This document shows, one piece after another, positions 1 through 8,960 of a stretch of 64,000 nucleotides of DNA. The DNA lies in the NCBI RefSeq assembly GCF_014200305.1, contig NZ_JACHBL010000001.1:1426001-1490000 (forward strand), in the 5' to 3' direction. The stretch comes from Neomicrococcus lactis. Its GTDB lineage: Bacteria > Actinomycetota > Actinomycetes > Actinomycetales > Micrococcaceae. The translations under genes were made by a program, and so were the position numbers. A model generated the notes under the pieces. It was not told where the DNA came from. It ran no database searches and saw nothing but the letters and a program-made list of their open reading frames with translations. The first letter of the stretch is position 1. Each line of letters starts with the position of its first letter.

Positions 1-551
1 CTTTGTGGGTTTCCACCGTCAGCGAAGCTTTGGAAGGTAGCGGCGTCCTTACCTGCTCCGTCATTGGATTCCCATTCGGTGCCTCCCCGACGGCCGTCAA
101 GGTGTTCGAAACGAAGCAGGCCATCGCTGATGGTGCGAACGAGATCGACATGGTCATCGACATTGCCTCTGCCATCCGCGGAGATCGCGACGCTTTGGTT
201 GCTGACATCTCCGCTATCGCTGCGGCCGCTCATGAGGGCAACGCCATTCTCAAGGTGATCTTGGAAACGTCCATGCTTGACGACGCCGCCAAAGTACTCG
301 CTTGCGAAGCATCCGTCGAAGCGAAGGCAGATTTCGTGAAGACCAGCACTGGTTTCGGTGGCGGCGGCGCGACGGTTGAAGACGTTGCTTTGATGCGCAA
401 GACGGTCGGACCGACCCTGGGTGTGAAGGCATCCGGTGGTGTGCGTTCCCGCGAGGATGCGCTCAACATGATCAAAGCTGGCGCAACAAGGCTCGGTGCT
501 AGCTCAGGAATTGCTATTGTTAGAGGAGAACTGGGCGAAAGCTCGTACTAG
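1..551 (+). CDS. deoC: Deoxyribose-phosphate aldolase DeoC (5' truncated by window edge)
   Basis: Class I aldolase that reversibly splits 2-deoxyribose 5-phosphate into glyceraldehyde 3-phosphate and acetaldehyde in deoxynucleoside breakdown. About 183 C-terminal residues are visible; the start lies before base 1. The Schiff-base lysine is in FVKTSTGF and the second active-site lysine in GVKASGG, each followed by the glycine-rich phosphate-binding turns of the (beta/alpha)8 barrel (GASSG near the end). The C-terminus is complete, ending at TAG 549-551. The next gene follows after 41 bases. Identification is firm; only the N-terminus is missing. Confidence 0.95.
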   Translation, partial: LWVSTVSEALEGSGVLTCSVIGFPFGASPTAVKVFETKQAIADGANEIDMVIDIASAIRGDRDALVADISAIAAAAHEGNAILKVILETSMLDDAAKVLACEASVEAKADFVKTSTGFGGGGATVEDVALMRKTVGPTLGVKASGGVRSREDALNMIKAGATRLGASSGIAIVRGELGESSY

Positions 552-592
552 TCGTAGCTCGTCCAGATTCAGTCGCACCTTCAGGAGGAAAA

Positions 593-901
593 GTGTATTC
601 ACAGGGTAAGAACAAGGCCTACTCGGGTCAGGGCAACTTCGCAGGTAATTTCCTGACGCTGATTGTCGTCTTTGTGCTTTTCGCAGCTGCAATCTTCATG
701 ACCACGTTTTGGACTCTCTCCAACGCATGGTGGCCAACCATTGCACTGTTGGTGTTAGTTTTGATCGCACTCATTGTCCCCCAGCACATCCTGGGTCGCT
801 CGGATGCTCACCCGGACAAGACGGCGAATGAGAACTTCGCCCGCGCTTCTGTGGATGCTGAATACCGCGACGCTATCAACGCTGAGTCGTCCAAGCACTA
901 A
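593..901 (+). CDS. Small two-helix membrane protein, function unknown
   Basis: A 102-residue protein starting at GTG 593, chosen because AGGAGG (583-588) lies at ideal spacing. A polar N-terminus rich in Lys, Tyr, Gly and Gln (residues 1-18) is followed by two hydrophobic helices at about 20-42 and 47-67, separated by a short loop with two Trp. The last 35 residues are charged and hydrophilic. I do not recognise a family. The topology suggests an inner-membrane protein with both ends in the cytoplasm. It lies between deoC and a YtxH-like gene on the same strand, and co-transcription with either is possible but not shown. Confidence 0.7.
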   Translation: MYSQGKNKAYSGQGNFAGNFLTLIVVFVLFAAAIFMTTFWTLSNAWWPTIALLVLVLIALIVPQHILGRSDAHPDKTANENFARASVDAEYRDAINAESSKH

Positions 902-982
902 TTCGTCTTAACGGCCCTTTCGTAATAAGCTTTACACTGTAAATCACGCAAGTTAATCACTTTAAGCACGACTGGAGGAATC

Positions 983-1342
983 ATGCGACTCTTCACATTC
1001 ATTGCAGGTGCAGTAGCGGGATATATTTTCGGAACCCGTCAGGGCCGGGAATCGTACGAGAACATGAAGTCTAAAGCGAAGCAGATGTGGGAAGACCCTC
1101 AGACGCAGCAGAAGATCACAGAGTTCACGGATAAGGTCAAAGAAAAGGCGCCTGAAGTCAGCGCAGCCGTTTCTTCGGCCGCATCCAAGGTGACCACTCA
1201 GGTCAAGGAGAAGGTCTCGCACTCGGACAACGCCGAGAAGGATGTTCCGGTTGCAGATGACGTCATCTCTGACCCAGCTCAGGATGACCAAGTTGGATCT
1301 GACTGGGCCGCCGAAGGTGGATCCCCTCGTCCTCAGCAGTAG
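983..1342 (+). CDS. YtxH-like domain membrane-anchored protein
   Basis: A 119-residue protein with start ATG 983 preceded by GGAGGA (972-977). An N-terminal hydrophobic segment (about residues 3-18, ending in a GYIFGTRQGRE motif) is typical of YtxH/GvpP-like proteins, in which a glycine-rich membrane segment precedes a long amphipathic helix. Residues 25-78 are rich in Lys, Glu, Ala and Val and should form an extended or coiled helix. The tail is acidic. Family members are often stress-associated, but no enzymatic role is known. A strong terminator closes the gene at 1376-1425. Confidence 0.7.
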   Translation: MRLFTFIAGAVAGYIFGTRQGRESYENMKSKAKQMWEDPQTQQKITEFTDKVKEKAPEVSAAVSSAASKVTTQVKEKVSHSDNAEKDVPVADDVISDPAQDDQVGSDWAAEGGSPRPQQ

Positions 1343-1375
1343 GCGAGAGTCCCTCCAGGACTAATGGAGTTTCTC

Positions 1376-1425
1376 AAGGAGCTGGTGTCGTAACTATCAT
1401 GTTCGGCACCAGCTCCTTTTTCTTC
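1376..1425 (+). terminator. Rho-independent terminator after the YtxH-like gene
   Basis: The stem AAGGAGCTGGTG (1376-1387) pairs with CACCAGCTCCTT (1407-1418) and is followed by the T-rich run TTTTTCTTCTTT. A G-U pair extends the stem towards the loop. It separates the deoC-side genes from rmlA. Confidence 0.85.
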
Positions 1426-1454
1426 TTTAATAACGCTCGAAATAGGATGAATAC

Positions 1455-2339
1455 ATGAAGGGCATCATTCTCGCCGGCGGTTCCGGAACGCGACTACATC
1501 CGATCACTCAAGGAATCTCCAAGCAACTGGTGCCTGTCTATGACAAGCCCATGATTTATTACCCGCTTTCAACCTTGTTGTTGGCTGGTATTCGAGAAAT
1601 CCTTATCATCACCACACCCCACGATGCCCCACAGTTCCAGCGCTTGCTGGGCGACGGCTCACAGTTCGGCGTATCCTTCTCCTACGTCCAGCAGCCCTCC
1701 CCCGATGGTTTGGCACAAGCATTTGTCTTGGGCAGAGACTTTATAGGCGATGACAAGGTTGCTCTTGTACTTGGTGACAACGTCTTCTACGGCCCAGGCA
1801 TGGGCACCCAGTTGACCAAGAATGTTGACGTCGATGGCGCGGCCATCTTTGGTTACTGGGTCAAAAATCCGCGCGCCTACGGTGTGGTGGAGTTTGACGC
1901 CAACGGCAAAGCCATATCGCTTGAGGAGAAGCCTGCGGAGCCCAAGAGCAGCTACGCCGTCCCGGGCCTCTATTTCTATGACAACGAAGTTGTAGACATC
2001 GCGCAGTCCCTTAAGCCATCAGCCCGCGGAGAGCTCGAAATTACGGACGTAAACCGTACATACCTAGAGCGCAAGAAGCTCAGTGTCACCCTTTTCCCGC
2101 GTGGAACCGCCTGGCTCGACACCGGAACCATCGACGACCTCAACGACGCTTCCACCTTCATCCGCACCATCGAGCACCGCCAGGGACTCAAGATTGGCGC
2201 CCCGGAGGAGATCGCCTGGCGACAAGGGTTCCTCAGTGACGCTGAATTAGCCGAACGCGCAGAAAAGCTCGTGAAGAGCGGATACGGAAGCTACCTCCTT
2301 CAACTATTAGACATCGATCGAAGTTTGTCCGTTGACTAA
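1455..2339 (+). CDS. rmlA: Glucose-1-phosphate thymidylyltransferase
   Basis: Makes dTDP-glucose from glucose 1-phosphate and dTTP, the first step to dTDP-L-rhamnose and related sugars. At 294 residues it has the family length. The N-terminal nucleotide-binding signature [15 protein letters not shown] (2-16) and the [15 protein letters not shown] stretch are intact. [20 protein letters not shown] and the LDTGT region (sugar binding) are also intact. Start is ATG 1455. Its last 8 bases overlap the next gene, so the two are probably co-translated. rmlB, rmlC and rmlD are not in the window, so it either feeds genes elsewhere or a different dTDP-sugar. Confidence 0.96.
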   Translation: MKGIILAGGSGTRLHPITQGISKQLVPVYDKPMIYYPLSTLLLAGIREILIITTPHDAPQFQRLLGDGSQFGVSFSYVQQPSPDGLAQAFVLGRDFIGDDKVALVLGDNVFYGPGMGTQLTKNVDVDGAAIFGYWVKNPRAYGVVEFDANGKAISLEEKPAEPKSSYAVPGLYFYDNEVVDIAQSLKPSARGELEITDVNRTYLERKKLSVTLFPRGTAWLDTGTIDDLNDASTFIRTIEHRQGLKIGAPEEIAWRQGFLSDAELAERAEKLVKSGYGSYLLQLLDIDRSLSVD

Positions 2340-3207
2340 TCAGGCACCTACCGTCGAGATTCCGCAAGCGACTCGCGTGAGAATTGCTCACGCTTTGGTT
2401 GCGGCAATTGCGCGCGAAAACCATATCGACGTGCTCCATGTCAAGGGATATGCCGCGCCTGACGATCTCTACCACGAAGGCCGTCTCAGCACTGACGCTG
2501 ACGTTCTTGTACGCCCCCACCAAGCAAACGCTCTCGTCCAATGCCTGCGCGGAAATGGCTGGCGCACGGTCACGTCATTCGAATCTGGCTCAATTTTCAA
2601 GCATGCGGCTGCCTTATGGCATGACACGTGGGGCTATGTTGATGTACACCGATCGTTTCCGGGCTTCACAATTGAACCAACCCAGGCGTTCGACCTCTTG
2701 TGGCGCCAGCACAATCAAAAGTTGATTGCGAATCAACTTTGCAAAGTGCCGAGTCGACTAGATCATGCTCTGATCATTGCCATCCATGCTTCTCGAGATC
2801 CAGCGCGGGGCGACAGTGACACGAAGTTTGTCCTCAACGCCATCTCGGATGAGAAACAGGAACTGCGAAAACGGGCAATTCTGTTCGGCGCAATGACTCC
2901 GTACGCTATTGCCACCAATGATGAATTAGGACTCGCTGAAGTTCAGCAGCACCCGGACTTCAGGCTCTGGAAGTCGCTTGCCTCTGGCGGTGATCGACTT
3001 GAACTCTTCCGTGCGCGGATACACGCTGCGACCTCACCACAAGAGAAGGTGAAAATCGCCTTAGGTTCCCTCCTGATCAACAAGGACCATCTCCAAATGC
3101 GGCTCGATCGCAAACCCTCGATCACCGATTATCTAAACGAGTTCCGCGCTCGGGCAGCATATGCATTCTCGATGTTCACCCAACGGAAAACAGACGGCAA
3201 ACCATGA
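2332..3207 (+). CDS. Nucleotidyltransferase-fold protein (NTP_transf_5-like)
   Basis: A 291-residue protein beginning at TTG 2332, overlapping rmlA by 8 bases. The N-terminal third has the layout of uncharacterised nucleotidyltransferases of the PF14907 kind: [16 protein letters not shown], then STDADVLV, the paired acidic residues expected to bind metal. Helical, charged sequence follows. Its stop overlaps the start of a PqqD-like gene (ATGATG), so the two are translationally coupled. In other bacteria this pairing, often with an HprK-like kinase, sits in exopolysaccharide or peptide-modification loci, but its substrate is not known. Family assignment is from motif recall; the function is open. 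Confidence 0.7.
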   Translation: MTNQAPTVEIPQATRVRIAHALVAAIARENHIDVLHVKGYAAPDDLYHEGRLSTDADVLVRPHQANALVQCLRGNGWRTVTSFESGSIFKHAAALWHDTWGYVDVHRSFPGFTIEPTQAFDLLWRQHNQKLIANQLCKVPSRLDHALIIAIHASRDPARGDSDTKFVLNAISDEKQELRKRAILFGAMTPYAIATNDELGLAEVQQHPDFRLWKSLASGGDRLELFRARIHAATSPQEKVKIALGSLLINKDHLQMRLDRKPSITDYLNEFRARAAYAFSMFTQRKTDGKP

Positions 3208-3491
3208 TGACGACAATCCGATACAAGATCATGCCTGACTGTGCTTTCGAATACTTCAAATCCGAAACTCCAACCGCTCTAGTCGTTTGTGCCACGCCTG
3301 GATCTCGGGCGATGGTTCTCAGCAGTACTGGAACCTTGATTTGGGATGCTTTAACGCGAGAGTTTCAAACTGAATCGGACATTGTCATTGCGATTTCGGA
3401 GCAGGCAGGCGTCAGCCCGGATGTCATCAGTGACGATGTTCGAGAGACACTCACTAGCCTCCATGAATCCGGGCTCATTGAGCAGGGCTAG
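3204..3491 (+). CDS. PqqD-like peptide-chaperone-fold protein
   Basis: A 95-residue protein, start ATG 3204, sharing 4 bases with the nucleotidyltransferase stop. The pattern of a short beta region, VLSSTGTLIWDALT at about residues 40-53, a helical stretch and a final DDVRETLTSLHESGLI matches PqqD/winged-helix peptide-binding proteins, where the N...G..IW..L core is conserved. In RiPP pathways such proteins deliver a precursor peptide to a modifying enzyme. Here no precursor gene is evident, so the partner may be the nucleotidyltransferase. A second PqqD domain is fused to a kinase at 22547-23761. Confidence 0.75.
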   Translation: MMTTIRYKIMPDCAFEYFKSETPTALVVCATPGSRAMVLSSTGTLIWDALTREFQTESDIVIAISEQAGVSPDVISDDVRETLTSLHESGLIEQG

Positions 3492-3529
3492 CACCGTGCG
3501 CTTACTATGCGCCAAGAACAGCAATCGCA

Positions 3530-4672
3530 TCACTTATGATCGCTAAACTTTAAGACGGCATCTCGAATTTCATCGATGAAGCGCGCCTCGGAGAAGTCGT
3601 CGGCGTGCGATCTAATCGTCGAGCTGTCCCACTCTCGAGCGAACATTCCCTGAATTGCTTCAGCAATCTGATTCGGTTGCGGCTCATCGAAGAAGAGACC
3701 CGTTTCATTCTCAACAATTGTGTCGAGATATCCACCCTTCCGTAGGGCGACCGTCGGAATGCCCCAAGATGCTGCTTCAAGTGGGGTGATACCAAAATCT
3801 TCATGGCTGGCGGCGATCAGTGCTTTAGCTCCCGAGTAAACCGACCGAAGTTGGGCATCCGTCAGGTCACTCAATAGGACTGTTGTCTCCCCCGCCATGC
3901 TCTCGAGCGCGCTCTTTTCTGGCCCCGACCCCACAATGACGAGAGGTACACCCAACGCTGATGTCGCTTCAATAATCTTGTCGACGTTCTTGTATTTCAT
4001 CAGGCGGGCCACGACTAAGAGGTACTTTCCGCGAACAAGTTGCGAAATTTCCGGAACAGACTCTTGGACCCCTCCCGTGTCTAAGCTATGCGGCGGAAAG
4101 ATGATGGGCGCATGAATCCCGTAAGTGGATTCAATTCTTTGCTGCACCACCGTGGAGTTAGCCAAGTATTTGTTTCGTAGATTTTGAGCATGTTTCTGAT
4201 CCCACTTCTTGAGAAATGGTGCGAGGAAGTTCAGTGCGATTGATTGAGGACTACTGCGATTGCCATCTCCCAGATAGTGATCCCGCAAATACAGCCATCG
4301 CGCAGGTGTATGACAATAGACAATCTTCCGTCCGGAACCTGCAAAACCATGAGCCCAGCCTGACGACGACGTCAAAACGATGTCAGCAGGCACATCAAAC
4401 GAGCTCGAAATGGGTGCCAGGAGCGGGAGTGCCAGTCGATGGTCCCTGCGAAATAGAGGAATTGCATTGAGCGGTGATGTGACTATATTTGCGTTCGCAA
4501 ACTCGGGAAATGTCTTCTCTGGATCGTAGAGAGTCGTGTAAATGGTCGCCTCTGGAAATGCCTTGTGCATCGACAGCACGACACGTTCGGCTCCGCCGCG
4601 CTGTGTCAAGTAGTCATGAGCTATTGCGATGCGAGGAGCATCCATAGGTTCGTTCACAGAAGCTCTTGCCAT
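3530..4672 (-). CDS. Glycosyltransferase family 4 protein
   Basis: A GT-B retaining glycosyltransferase of 380 residues. The N-terminal half begins IAIAHDYLTQRGGAERVV, the typical GT4 acceptor-side glycine-rich loop. The C-terminal half has VARLMKYKNVDKII, VIVGSGPE and the E-x7-E donor-binding motif ASHEDFGITPLEAASWG with GG at the following loop. Start is ATG 4672, immediately abutting the upstream stop; an internal ATG nine codons on is possible. It is the last gene of the minus-strand operon and presumably adds one sugar of the repeat unit at the cytoplasmic membrane face. The donor sugar cannot be told. Confidence 0.9.
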   Translation of the reverse strand: MARASVNEPMDAPRIAIAHDYLTQRGGAERVVLSMHKAFPEATIYTTLYDPEKTFPEFANANIVTSPLNAIPLFRRDHRLALPLLAPISSSFDVPADIVLTSSSGWAHGFAGSGRKIVYCHTPARWLYLRDHYLGDGNRSSPQSIALNFLAPFLKKWDQKHAQNLRNKYLANSTVVQQRIESTYGIHAPIIFPPHSLDTGGVQESVPEISQLVRGKYLLVVARLMKYKNVDKIIEATSALGVPLVIVGSGPEKSALESMAGETTVLLSDLTDAQLRSVYSGAKALIAASHEDFGITPLEAASWGIPTVALRKGGYLDTIVENETGLFFDEPQPNQIAEAIQGMFAREWDSSTIRSHADDFSEARFIDEIRDAVLKFSDHK

Positions 4673-5614
4673 CTAAAAACTCTGTTTCGCTCTAGAAGGG
4701 TATCGGACGCCCGCCAGCCCTGAACTTTCAACCATTAACGCCACGAGTTTTCGTCCGACAGCGGATGGGACTACTGGCAGCACATGGTCAATGAGGTTAG
4801 ACGCGATTGAAATGGAATTCTCGTTTGAAACTTCGGCAACTCCGGAAACGAGTCGATTCCAAAGAGTAGTTCCGTATGCCTGTGGTAGTACGTCCTCACC
4901 GTGGAGCTCTACAAATTTGTCTCGCGCGGCACCTGAGTGAAGCGCCCGTAGACTACGTATTTTGGTGGTTACTGCAGCTGCATGATGTGGCGTAGTGAGT
5001 TCTGGAGCAATGACGATTGGGTAACCTGCCCTGTGAATTCTGTAGCCGTAATCGACATCTTCCCATCCATAACGACGATAGGAAATGTCGTACATTCCTA
5101 CTTTGGACCAGATAGATCGTGGAATTGATACATTCCCGGCCCAGTGTCGCCATCGGAGGCCGGACGAGATGTCAAGCGCCGCTTTCTCGGCCAATCGGTC
5201 CGCCTCGTTCCCGTAAGCACGAGCATAAGGAGTATCCGGTAGGACGTTTCGCGTCAACCCTACGACGCCCTGTACCAGTCGCTCATGGCGATCGATATGA
5301 TTCTGGATATAGCCCGGGTTTGGCTCCAGATCGTCGTCACAACGGATGAGGATCTCGCCATTTGATGCGCTAAAGCCCTCGTTGAGAGCTACAGATCTTC
5401 CCCTATTCTCCGAGAAAGTTATGACTCTAGAGTGCGTCAACTTGTCTTTAACTAACGAGCTGGATAGATAGTCACTAGATCCGTCCAGATCACCGTCAAC
5501 AACAAAAATTACCTCGAATTCCTGCTGACTTTGGCTAGCAAATGCCTCAACAAGCCGTGGCAGTCGACTAATTCCCCCACGCGTCGGGACCACCACAGAG
5601 GCCCATGGTTTCAA
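4673..5614 (-). CDS. Glycosyltransferase family 2 protein
   Basis: A 313-residue GT-A inverting enzyme. It opens with ASVVVPTRGG and FVVDGDLDGSSD, has SENRGRSVALNEG, and then the metal/nucleotide-sugar motif RCDDDLEPNPG at about residue 91. GWEDVDYGYRIHRAGY (about 183-198) is the ED-Y acceptor/catalytic region typical of GT2 proteins in capsule and O-antigen loci. The stop abuts the start of the next gene. No transmembrane helices are apparent, so it should be a peripheral cytoplasmic enzyme. It belongs to a stretch that looks lower in G+C than the flanking genes. Confidence 0.9.
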   Translation of the reverse strand: MKPWASVVVPTRGGISRLPRLVEAFASQSQQEFEVIFVVDGDLDGSSDYLSSSLVKDKLTHSRVITFSENRGRSVALNEGFSASNGEILIRCDDDLEPNPGYIQNHIDRHERLVQGVVGLTRNVLPDTPYARAYGNEADRLAEKAALDISSGLRWRHWAGNVSIPRSIWSKVGMYDISYRRYGWEDVDYGYRIHRAGYPIVIAPELTTPHHAAAVTTKIRSLRALHSGAARDKFVELHGEDVLPQAYGTTLWNRLVSGVAEVSNENSISIASNLIDHVLPVVPSAVGRKLVALMVESSGLAGVRYPSRAKQSF

Positions 5615-5621
5615 AATCTCG

Positions 5622-6650
5622 TCACACTCCTTCTAGCTCTTTGAGCGTGGAATCTAGGCTCCGGCGGCCTGCTTCCGGTGAGAATAGTCGTTGCCAACGC
5701 TCGAATGAATCGTCGACTATTGATATCTTCTCGCGGGTGGGCGTTCCTATTGCTTCAAGAAGCACTTCGGACAAGGACCGCGCATCTCCAGCTCTCGCTA
5801 CCCACGGGTATTGCGGCCCAACTATGTCAGGAAGAGCGCCGGCATCGGAGACAATGACAGGAACTCTTGCTGACATTGCTTCCGAGGCAACTAGGCCGAA
5901 TGGCTCTTGCCAAACGGATGGCACTACGGCGAAATCAATCTGAGAAAAGAAGTCCTCCGGAGCTACCCAACCTAGCTGCTGGATATGGACAGATGAGCTA
6001 GATATCGCTTCTGCGACAATCTGCTGATCACGGTCGTCAACAAATCTTGGCTGCCCTGCAAGAACCAGTCTCAGCGGCTTAGAAATTTTCGCCTGCGCAA
6101 GATTCACTGCCTTAATTAGATTGGGTAGTCCCTTATCGGATGAAAATCGACCGATAAACCCAATAATAATTTCATCCGTATCATCGCGATCCTCTCGCAC
6201 CCCTATTGGACTGCTCCAGTTAGGAAGAATCTTCGCGGCACCGATTTTCACTTGCATGTGCGCGGAGGGAACAACCACACGCAAATTGCGGAACAACGCC
6301 AGTGGTAGAAATGGCTTCAACTTAACGCTGGGAATTTGGTGCAGATGTACAACACGATTTCTCATTCCAGCGGTTGCAACGGCTGGTAGGAGTCCATTGC
6401 ACCACAAGAGATCCGAACTATTTTCCTTCCACCATTTACGCAACGAGATCATGTACTGAAGACGACCAGAGCTTGGCAGCGATTCGACGCCGAATCCTTG
6501 ATCCTTAGCTACCCTAAGTAGCTCGTCAGGTTCCTTCGGGGCGAGGACAACTAACTCATGCCCTAGAGCTCTTGCTTCACGTGCAATCGCCAAGAGCATG
6601 ACTTCCCCACCCCCCATATTTCCGTTATTGGCCGCGATAGCTATCTTCAT
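5622..6650 (-). CDS. Glycosyltransferase family 4 protein
   Basis: A 342-residue GT-B enzyme. I start it at ATG 6650, not at the longer open frame reaching 6905, because the first 85 codons of that frame lie inside the polymerase gene. This start forms an ATGA overlap with the upstream stop. It begins MKIAIAANNGNMGGGEVML (glycine-rich loop), has GFIGRFSSDKGLPNLI in the linker to the donor domain, and ends with QEPFGLVASEAMSARVPVI, the E-x7-E motif. The substrate is unknown. It should act in assembling the polysaccharide repeat with its neighbours. Confidence 0.9.
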   Translation of the reverse strand: MKIAIAANNGNMGGGEVMLLAIAREARALGHELVVLAPKEPDELLRVAKDQGFGVESLPSSGRLQYMISLRKWWKENSSDLLWCNGLLPAVATAGMRNRVVHLHQIPSVKLKPFLPLALFRNLRVVVPSAHMQVKIGAAKILPNWSSPIGVREDRDDTDEIIIGFIGRFSSDKGLPNLIKAVNLAQAKISKPLRLVLAGQPRFVDDRDQQIVAEAISSSSVHIQQLGWVAPEDFFSQIDFAVVPSVWQEPFGLVASEAMSARVPVIVSDAGALPDIVGPQYPWVARAGDARSLSEVLLEAIGTPTREKISIVDDSFERWQRLFSPEAGRRSLDSTLKELEGV

Positions 6651-7849
6651 CGCAAAGCCCGAATATTCTTCGTTTTTTCCAGGTGACGCACGGCGAATGC
6701 GCATCCGAGCACAATGGCCGCCGGAACGGTAATAAAGACCTCCCCAAGTCTTGTAGAGCAAGTCATAATAATGATGACGCAAGACTCCACAACAAGCGTG
6801 TACCACGGACGTCTTGCGTTCCTTAGGGGATTTAACCCGATCCAGACAAAGGCAAACAGGATCATAAGCAAGAAGAACCAACCGCCCTCGGTGATCAGCC
6901 CCCAATACGAGTTATGGAAGAAGAAGGTTCGATCTTCGACGTGTACAACCGCTGTTCCCAAACCATTTCCATACCAAGGCGCGGTGTTGACCAGTTCCAA
7001 AGACGCGGCATCAATTCTTGCTCGAAGCGCATCCGTTCCGGTTCGGTCTGCAAATATCCAAGCCTGCGAAAAACGCTCCTCAACAAAATTGAGCAAACTG
7101 ACAAGTCCAATAACTAGTGCGGCTCGAAGCATTGGTCCAATTTTTCCGGCGATTGCAAGCCAGATCAGTGCACAAGCAAGGGCGCCTAGCGAGGTTCGGG
7201 AACCGGTCAGAAACGTCGCGCCAAGGGCAAACAAGATGAGCAAGAACCTTAGCCAACGTCTTCTTACTATCAGTAGTGCCAAAATTGGAATCAGCGAATA
7301 GTAGAGGCCTGCGACATTCTTATCACCGAGATAGCCAGTCAAAAACCCCGGGTAATAATCGGGTGCAATTCCGGTGTAGTACAGAGGAATGTTGACAACC
7401 AACGCTATGACTAAACCGATCAATCCACTTCTTACATCCACACGACCGGTTGCGATCATCCAAACGAAGATGCCCAACAACGCGATGCGAATAAGTCGTC
7501 TAGACCAGGAAACCTCATTTACTTCAGATTCAACAAGGAGGTAAAAGAGCAGTAGGGTCAGCCCAAGCGCGAATCCGCCCAGGCGGATATTTCTAATTCG
7601 AGGCGCACGAAATAAACACAAGAATATTAATACAATCATCGTGAATTCCGGGGCAGGGATGTTCGCCGGAAACAACGGAAGCGCCACGCCATCAGAAACA
7701 AATATCGCAAAAAGGAGCGCGTCGATAAGCCAGGTTCGAGTACGCCGACTAAAGATATCGGTGGAGTGAGTCCGAACCTTCATCGAAGGTACCTGCTGGG
7801 GTTGCGTCACTGAGCCGCCACCAGCATCAAGGCTAGGAGAGGTTGTCAT
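6647..7849 (-). CDS. Wzy-like O-antigen/exopolysaccharide polymerase
   Basis: A 400-residue polytopic membrane protein with about ten to twelve hydrophobic helices and a large polar loop at roughly residues 255-305, the layout of O-antigen ligase/polymerase (Wzy/WaaL) proteins. FHNSYWGLITEGGW, with conserved His and Asn in the loop, is the characteristic Wzy_C-type segment. The first 17 bases overlap the preceding glycosyltransferase and the end overlaps the next one (ATGA). It probably polymerises lipid-linked repeat units on the outer membrane face. Ligase activity cannot be excluded from sequence alone. Confidence 0.82.
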   Translation of the reverse strand: MTTSPSLDAGGGSVTQPQQVPSMKVRTHSTDIFSRRTRTWLIDALLFAIFVSDGVALPLFPANIPAPEFTMIVLIFLCLFRAPRIRNIRLGGFALGLTLLLFYLLVESEVNEVSWSRRLIRIALLGIFVWMIATGRVDVRSGLIGLVIALVVNIPLYYTGIAPDYYPGFLTGYLGDKNVAGLYYSLIPILALLIVRRRWLRFLLILFALGATFLTGSRTSLGALACALIWLAIAGKIGPMLRAALVIGLVSLLNFVEERFSQAWIFADRTGTDALRARIDAASLELVNTAPWYGNGLGTAVVHVEDRTFFFHNSYWGLITEGGWFFLLMILFAFVWIGLNPLRNARRPWYTLVVESCVIIIMTCSTRLGEVFITVPAAIVLGCAFAVRHLEKTKNIRALR

Positions 7850-8960
7850 ATAGCTCCTCGATGCTTTCCAACATGTCTCGAATGCCCGGCCAGGTGGTCT
7901 CCAACACTGGTCGCTTTTTCACGCCAGTGAATTGATCCAGAATCAGGCGAGCAATTCGCTCAGTGTCCTCAGCGTCCGTCAAATACTCGGCGTCGAGAAT
8001 TTCGGGGTTACCGCCCACTGGAGTAGCTACAACACCAAGTCCGCTTGCAACCGCATCCAGGAGTGTGTAGGAACAGTTCTCCCACGAGGAAAGCTGAACT
8101 AGAACGTCGTGCTCTTTCATAGCCCGCTGTGCATCGACAAACCCTGCAAAAGACACAACCTTGTCGAGGCCCAACGTGTGGGTAAGCTGTTCAAGTTGCG
8201 ATTGCTCTAGTCCCGTTCCCGCGACGGTCAACGTCGCACCGGGCTCCTCGGACAGAATCCGGGGGAATGCTCGGAGCAACTGAACAATTCGCTTTTCAGG
8301 GGAGAGCCGTGACAGGGAAAGTACCCGTGGCCCGCCTGCCTGAATATCTGCGGACGCTGGAGCCGGGGCATCGTCATTTTCACGATCCACACCGTTCAGA
8401 ATGACCTTCAGTCGCTCTGGTGCGCGCCACTTTCGTTGCATCTCTCGCTTGGTGGACTCAGCGACGGCAATGAGCGCATCGGCGCGCTTGAGCCGCGCGG
8501 CATGCGCCCAGGAACGCGCCTGTGCCTTGAGCTGGTTCTTGTGATAGATCGAGTCATCCCCGGCAATGCCATGCTCGCTACTGACCAGCTTGACGCTTCG
8601 GTCGGCAGCCAACACGGCAGCGGCCACGAAGTCTGCGTAAGCCAAGTGTGTATGGACGATGGCCGGTTTGAGGGACTTGATCACGCCTCGTAGGCTGCGC
8701 GCAGATTGCGCAAAGCCGTAGTCCGGTCCAAAGCTTCCCGTAATGACGGCTCCGCCGAGCTCGCGAACTCGCTCAGCCAATAGCCCTTCCGGGCAAAAAA
8801 GCACCAACCGGTATTTCGCCATGCCCGTTCGGAAAACGTCGAGGACATGGCGAGCCACTCCCCCGAGATCCGCCACAGGGATAACCCACAGCGCGATCGG
8901 CTTCACGTCCCGAGCTGCGCTGCCGATTGAAACCGACGGAGATACGGCACTCACAGCCAC
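7833..8960 (-). CDS. Glycosyltransferase family 4 protein
   Basis: A 375-residue GT-B glycosyltransferase. The N-terminal PVADLGGVARHVLDVF loop, THLAYADFVAA, and SSEHGIAG are typical of the WbnH/PglH type. The donor half has LSLSRLSPEKRIVQLLRAF, VAGTGLE, and QLSSWENCSYTLLDAVASGLGVVA in place of the more usual E-x7-E, with the first Glu retained. Start is GTG 8960, overlapping the end of the NeuB fusion by 10 bases. The last 17 bases overlap the polymerase gene. The sugar donor is not predictable. Confidence 0.88.
   Translation of the reverse strand: MAVSAVSPSVSIGSAARDVKPIALWVIPVADLGGVARHVLDVFRTGMAKYRLVLFCPEGLLAERVRELGGAVITGSFGPDYGFAQSARSLRGVIKSLKPAIVHTHLAYADFVAAAVLAADRSVKLVSSEHGIAGDDSIYHKNQLKAQARSWAHAARLKRADALIAVAESTKREMQRKWRAPERLKVILNGVDRENDDAPAPASADIQAGGPRVLSLSRLSPEKRIVQLLRAFPRILSEEPGATLTVAGTGLEQSQLEQLTHTLGLDKVVSFAGFVDAQRAMKEHDVLVQLSSWENCSYTLLDAVASGLGVVATPVGGNPEILDAEYLTDAEDTERIARLILDQFTGVKKRPVLETTWPGIRDMLESIEELYDNLS

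Noticed and set aside
2332-3491. A lasso-peptide or other RiPP cluster, suggested by the PqqD-like gene
   Set aside because: There is no precursor peptide, no cysteine-protease B2 homologue, no asparagine-synthetase-like cyclase and no radical SAM gene beside it.
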